Below, one piece after another: positions 61,901 to 64,000 of a stretch of DNA of 64,000 bases. Position numbers and translations under genes: made by a program. Numbering within the stretch: the stretch's first letter is position 1; every line of letters begins with the position of its first letter. Source of the DNA: Anseranas semipalmata (taxonomy: Eukaryota; Chordata; Aves; Anseriformes; Anseranatidae); contig VXAA01000631.1 of NCBI GenBank assembly GCA_013399115.1, forward strand, positions 26,779 through 90,778, given 5' to 3'. Below the pieces are notes generated by a model, which searched no databases, was not told the origin of the DNA, and saw only the letters and a list, made by a program, of their open reading frames with translations.

Positions 61901-64000
61901 CAAACTGTCCTGCCCCTCAAAGCAAGAGAAAAGTGACTTACGTCCAAGCATAGATTGCATACAGCAAATTGTATTGTGCAGGTGTCATTCCCAAGCCTTC
62001 AACACAGCCCAGTGTGCTATTGTGTCCAGTGCTATTATCATGGGTTCCATTGGGGCAGGTCAAGTTCTGCAAAACAAGTCAGAGAATCTCTACTGGGCAG
62101 CAGACATGGACCCAAACATTCCTTTAAAAATGAAGTTCTTTTCTTGCCTACTAGATTTTTATTTCTCCCACTCAGTTCCCACTTCCATGACCAGGAATTA
62201 GAGGACTCAGGTCTTTTCCCAGAAAGCCAGCCCTTGCCAAATGAGAAATGACTGGCCTTTGGCATGTCTTCCTCTTCCTTTACTGTGGCAGTCGTGGCAG
62301 GGCTCAGCACTTCTATACGTGTTCAGTCAGGAGACTGCAGCATGAGATTTATTTGATCCATTTGTTTCTTGGCTATAGTTTAGCTTGATCTGGCTCTTTA
62401 TAACATACTGTAAAGTCTTAAGCAGTGTGTGAATATGAAACTTAACAATAGTCCATTTTAATTCACAGCTATAAAGTGTTTGCTGAACAGTAGGATATTG
62501 TAGTCCTAACGTGATTTAATAACATTGCTTCTGCTACTGGAGGACAACATCTCCTCAACACCACATGGCATGATCAGGAAAAAAAAACTTAGGTCTTCCA
62601 ACTACTAAAAATCTACCTGTGTTAGTAAATGGATGCCAGGACTTCCACAGCAGAAGGTAAAAACAAATGACTATTCTCCCGTAGACCTACAGAATTGTTA
62701 TGGAACAAGGAATAAATACTGACCTTATTTATTTATTTACTTATTGCTCCTGCCCTTTTCTCACTAAGCAATGACAAACTGTGCCCAATTTAGCCTGGAA
62801 TTCACTGTCTGAATGATGACAGATTAACTACATTAAAAAAAAAAAAAGTTACATGCAAGCTGTACATAATTCTGTCCCTGGTATTGAAGCAGACAAAAGA
62901 ACAGGACAGTGAATCTAAGTTTACACATACTAATCTACCAGCAGATGGCACACAGGAGTAAAATCATCTCTCTCAAAAGGTATAAAACAAACTATGATAA
63001 TGGCAGATAAATAAGTCCAGTAAGAATTTCTATCAGATATTCAGGAATTCATGTTAGAATTTTGGACTCCGGCATCCCTGGGTGGACTGCAAAAGAAATT
63101 AATTGGGTTATCAGTTTAAACCCTGAACACCAGAATTTCCCAGTCTTTGCGAATACTGCTAGTTCTTACATTACCAAGTCCTTACCGAGTTCCTGTGATC
63201 TCACTGCATGGCTCCATCTTTCAGCTAGCTAATAAACATGTGATGTGGTACCTGCAGTGTCAGGAAGTTTGGATTTGAAGACCCAGAAAGTCTTTTCTAG
63301 TCTATCTCCAAACACCACTAGTCTTTCAGTCCAGGGTAAGTAATAAGGATCAATTCTAGGTATCTTCTACTTGCAGAGTGTTGTGAACACTTCTCTCAAA
63401 CAGTGAACTTCGTTAATGTAGCACATGGTCCTTTGGACGGAAAGCTGACAATCACTGAACAGTAACAGGTTTCAGACTTCCAGCTCTCCAGCCAGCAGCA
63501 AGAACTCTCAGATACCTTGTGGCCTGTCCTGGCTTTGTGCATCTTGTTTTACAGCAAACAAGTGTGGGTCCATCCATCAGACTGAGCACCTGGCACATAA
63601 GACCTTGGAACACGACTGCCACATTCGCACCATTTGAGAAGCTTTTGAAACACTGCTTGTGACCAAAGCCTCTGTTTTCCTGGTTTTACTTTTCTTCCTC
63701 GACCTTCTGTTAGACAACAACCCGGGCAGCAGTGCAGGAACGACCCTGTGGCCAGCACTTACCCCCTGGAACTGCTCCTGCAGGACGCTGGGGATGTCGA
63801 AGCAGAAGTATGAGCCAAAGGTCAGGAGGCAGTTGAAGAAAAGCACCACGAACCTGTAGCACGCTGAGAGCAGAGACAAGGCCCCTCGCCGCCGCTCCGA
63901 GACCGGAGCCGCCCGGCCCCTCCGGGCCCCTCCGGGCTCCGCGGCCGCTGCTCGGCTCCGGGACGCCGCGGGCAGCAGGGACGGGCACCGGGCCCGGGTG
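52832..64000 (-). CDS. MFSD1L: MFSD1-like 12-TM major facilitator transporter, 12 exons, 5' end cut by window edge
   Basis: Exons in transcript order: 64000-63763 (partial), 62066-61942, 61846-61791, 61052-60909, 60434-60276, 58707-58592, 57766-57666, 55731-55620, 54969-54832, 54257-54118, 53939-53828, 52948-52832 (TGA 52834-52832). All phases join, giving 518 visible residues; human MFSD1 is about 465. MFSD1-like features: TM1 RFVVLFFNCLLTFGSYFCFD; MFS motif A as GFLIDKLGNRFG after TM2; WFKGKELALAFGLTLSFSRL in TM5; WPSIPLVVPQATLGTAMGLA in TM10. The TM1-TM2 loop holds four N-glycosylation sequons (NLT, NGT, NST, NST). The C-tail carries APLLDDE, a dileucine with acidic residues. MFSD1 is a lysosomal dipeptide uniporter that works with GLMP; a similar site of action here is inference and the substrate is unknown. 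It is not MFSD1 itself: the loops differ throughout and the neighbourhood is different. The symbol is my best match for the vertebrate MFSD1-like paralogue. Confidence 0.88.
53008..53590 (-). repeat. Solo LTR of an endogenous retrovirus (class II/ERVK-like) in the last MFSD1L intron
   Basis: On the + strand it begins TGTGGTTTAACCCAGCAGG and ends CAGCTGAAACCAGGACA, i.e. TG...CA termini. The two flanks are ACGTGT (53002-53007) and ACATGT (53591-53596), a 6-bp target duplication with one mismatch, the size typical of ERVK-like elements. The reverse strand reads TGTCCTGGTTTCAGCTGGG..., the sense orientation I recall for this family, so the LTR points the same way as the gene. No internal retroviral coding sequence is present, so it is the product of LTR-LTR recombination. 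Confidence 0.85.
53828..53939 (-). CDS. MFSD1L: MFSD1L exon 11, TM12
   Basis: Acceptor CTTTTCTAG, donor GTAAGC. It encodes ELKIPLWRWQQMMIFMLANT then IACIVASVSLNVVDKKQ, ending in phase 0. It forms the last membrane helix and the start of the tail. The intron that follows holds the solo LTR. Confidence 0.9.
54118..54257 (-). CDS. MFSD1L: MFSD1L exon 10, TM10-TM11
   Basis: Acceptor ACTCCTACCAG, donor GTGAGA. It encodes ASMWPSIPLVVPQATLGTAM then GLATSFQMIGVGLSNLIVGH and ILGTKS. It corresponds to ALWPMVAFVVPEHQLGTAYG of MFSD1. Confidence 0.92.
54832..54969 (-). CDS. MFSD1L: MFSD1L exon 9, TM9 and TM10 start
   Basis: Acceptor CTTTACCAG, donor GTAAGT; 46 codons, phase 0. It encodes DYVGLRGIFAVSCAALTLPV then FALLAFTFVPPLVSTIWLGI and TYSFAA. 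GITYSFAA matches GLSYSLLAC of MFSD1. Confidence 0.9.
55620..55731 (-). CDS. MFSD1L: MFSD1L exon 8, TM8
   Basis: Acceptor TTTTTTTAG, donor GTGAGT. It encodes KFIQDKYSGYDQQAAAYIAG then AVYDSSLVLSAAVGILI, phase 0 at the end. It aligns with the FFTEKFGFSSQAASAINSVV segment of MFSD1. Confidence 0.9.
56990..57080 (+). repeat. MIR-like SINE remnant in an MFSD1L intron
   Basis: TACATTTTACAAACAGGAAT followed by GAAGCAGAGCCACAGGACAG and AACAGGAGTCCTAATT, a decayed MIR core and end. Confidence 0.6.
57248..57312 (+). repeat. Copy A of an unidentified ~65-bp repeat
   Basis: GCCTGAGGCCTGTGAAGCTA onward is closely similar to 58906-58970 (copy B). It is not CR1, MIR or LTR as far as I can see, and sits in the intron between MFSD1L exons 7 and 8. 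Confidence 0.75.
57666..57766 (-). CDS. MFSD1L: MFSD1L exon 7, TM7
   Basis: Acceptor TTTCTTTGCAG, donor GTATTG. It encodes RIQDIQQLPLRYWLLVLTIM then FFYNGVFPFVADA. The ...LPLxxWLL...VFPF pattern matches MFSD1 TM7. Confidence 0.9.
58592..58707 (-). CDS. MFSD1L: MFSD1L exon 6, TM6 and start of central loop
   Basis: Acceptor ATCTTTTCCAG, donor GTAGGT. It encodes TLLCVLGFVSALTVSMLDKV then GMKQLGLDGVIQQESKKV, ending in phase 0. A TM helix runs into a charged cytoplasmic loop, as between the two six-helix halves of MFS proteins. Confidence 0.88.
58904..58970 (+). repeat. Copy B of the unidentified ~65-bp repeat
   Basis: GCCTGAGGCCTGTGACGCTA onward, same orientation as copy A and about 1.65 kb away, in the intron between exons 5 and 6 of MFSD1L. 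It differs from copy A at roughly one base in six, by eye. Confidence 0.75.
60276..60434 (-). CDS. MFSD1L: MFSD1L exon 5, TM5 region
   Basis: Donor GTGAGT; acceptor CTTCTCCAAG, chosen over the CAG eight bases further in because only it keeps the frame and restores the residues before NRITAFW. It encodes VQNRITAFWFKGKELALAFG, then LTLSFSRLGSVLNFFFTQQF. WFKGKEL is a hallmark of the MFSD1 family. Confidence 0.9.
60909..61052 (-). CDS. MFSD1L: MFSD1L exon 4, TM3-TM4
   Basis: Acceptor TTTCTCCCTAG, donor GTAAGG. It encodes GVFVFSLLTVLGSSIFALGS then HFKGSPYLLPMMLTGRLIFG and SGNGSLT. GRLIFGSGNGSL aligns with GRFVFGIGGESL of MFSD1. Confidence 0.9.
61300..61355 (-). repeat. Short MIR-like remnant, reverse orientation
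   Basis: ATGCCTCTATTTCCTCATCA followed by TCTGTAAGATGC is the reverse complement of the MIR core (ATTTTACAGATGAGGAAACTGAGGC). It is very short and diverged. Confidence 0.5.
61791..61846 (-). CDS. MFSD1L: MFSD1L exon 3, TM2 end and motif A
   Basis: Acceptor TTTTCTCCTAG, donor GTAAGT. It encodes NAVVVILAGFLIDKLGNR. GFLIDKLGNR is the MFS motif A loop (GxxxDxxGxR). The intron separating it from exon 2 is only 95 nt. Confidence 0.9.
61942..62066 (-). CDS. MFSD1L: MFSD1L exon 2, glycosylated luminal loop and TM2 start
   Basis: Acceptor TTGTTTTGCAG, donor GTAAGT. It encodes NLTCPNGTHDNSTGHNSTLG then CVEGLGMTPAQYNLLYAIYA and W, leaving two bases. Four Asn sequons and two Cys sit in this loop. The tail matches LLYAWYSWPN of MFSD1. 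Confidence 0.9.
62067..63762 (-). other. MFSD1L: MFSD1L intron 1
   Basis: 1.7 kb of plain intron sequence. A short poly-A run lies at 62835-62847. No element recognised. Confidence 0.7.
63763..64000 (-). CDS. MFSD1L: MFSD1L exon 1 (partial; start codon beyond the window)
   Basis: Donor GTAAGT. The frame is open to the window edge with no ATG, so the start lies beyond 64,000. An Ala/Arg-rich GC-coded N-terminus (79 visible residues) is followed by LLSACYRFVVLFFNCLLTFG and SYFCFDIPSVLQEQFQG, i.e. TM1. The local CpG richness suggests the promoter lies just outside. Confidence 0.88.

Noticed and set aside
52832..64000. Calling the transporter MFSD1 itself
   Set aside because: TM1-TM2 loop, TM3-4 and tail residues differ strongly from MFSD1 as I remember it, and the neighbours are CRAMP1 and JPT2 rather than those expected for MFSD1.
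1..64000. CRISPR arrays, operons, phage or plasmid modules
   Set aside because: The window is vertebrate nuclear DNA with spliced genes; no regularly spaced repeats or prokaryotic gene clusters are present.

Overview
The window is a piece of a bird nuclear genome. The evidence is intron-rich genes with GT-AG splicing, many CR1 LINE fragments ending in the ATTCTGTG-type tail, decayed MIR-like SINEs, and a TG...CA solo LTR of a kind I know from neoavian genomes. No prokaryotic, plasmid, phage or CRISPR content is visible. The gene order CRAMP1 then JPT2 (HN1L) matches human 16p13.3, which corresponds to chicken chromosome 14.

Region by region. (1) About 1-33,640, + strand: the 3' two-thirds of CRAMP1. 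Fifteen coding exons run from 6,285 to the TGA at 29,055, followed by a long 3' UTR. The exons for the N-terminus and SANT domain lie before the window. (2) 35,400-36,050: a GC-rich, CpG-dense promoter region with CCAAT boxes. A probable first coding exon of JPT2 lies here, and the T of its splice donor would fall on a single unresolved base (N at 35,912). (3) 40,592-43,407, + strand: JPT2 exons 2-5 with four PPGG motifs, then a 3' UTR with AATAAA at 45,635. (4) 45,660-52,570: a convergent intergenic stretch with no recognisable host gene but a long, decayed CR1. (5) 52,832-64,000, - strand: twelve exons of a 12-TM major facilitator transporter closely related to, but distinct from, MFSD1 (MFSD1-like, MFSD1L). 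The gene runs off the right edge before its start codon and carries a solo LTR in its last intron.

The three genes are not an operon and need not share a pathway. CRAMP1 is a nuclear SANT-domain chromatin regulator. JPT2 is a small cytosolic protein linked to NAADP-evoked calcium release and microtubules. The transporter is probably endo-lysosomal by analogy with MFSD1. JPT2 and the transporter are tail to tail.

Exon boundaries were read by eye. They rest on splice signals, on phase agreement through each gene, and on remembered family sequence. All internal exon phases join without frame breaks in the three genes. I found no novel system. The items most worth checking are the MFSD1 paralogue (which I do not recall at the human locus), the JPT2 first exon hidden by an N, a duplicated unexplained ~65-bp repeat in two transporter introns, the solo LTR, and the CR1 rearrangements.
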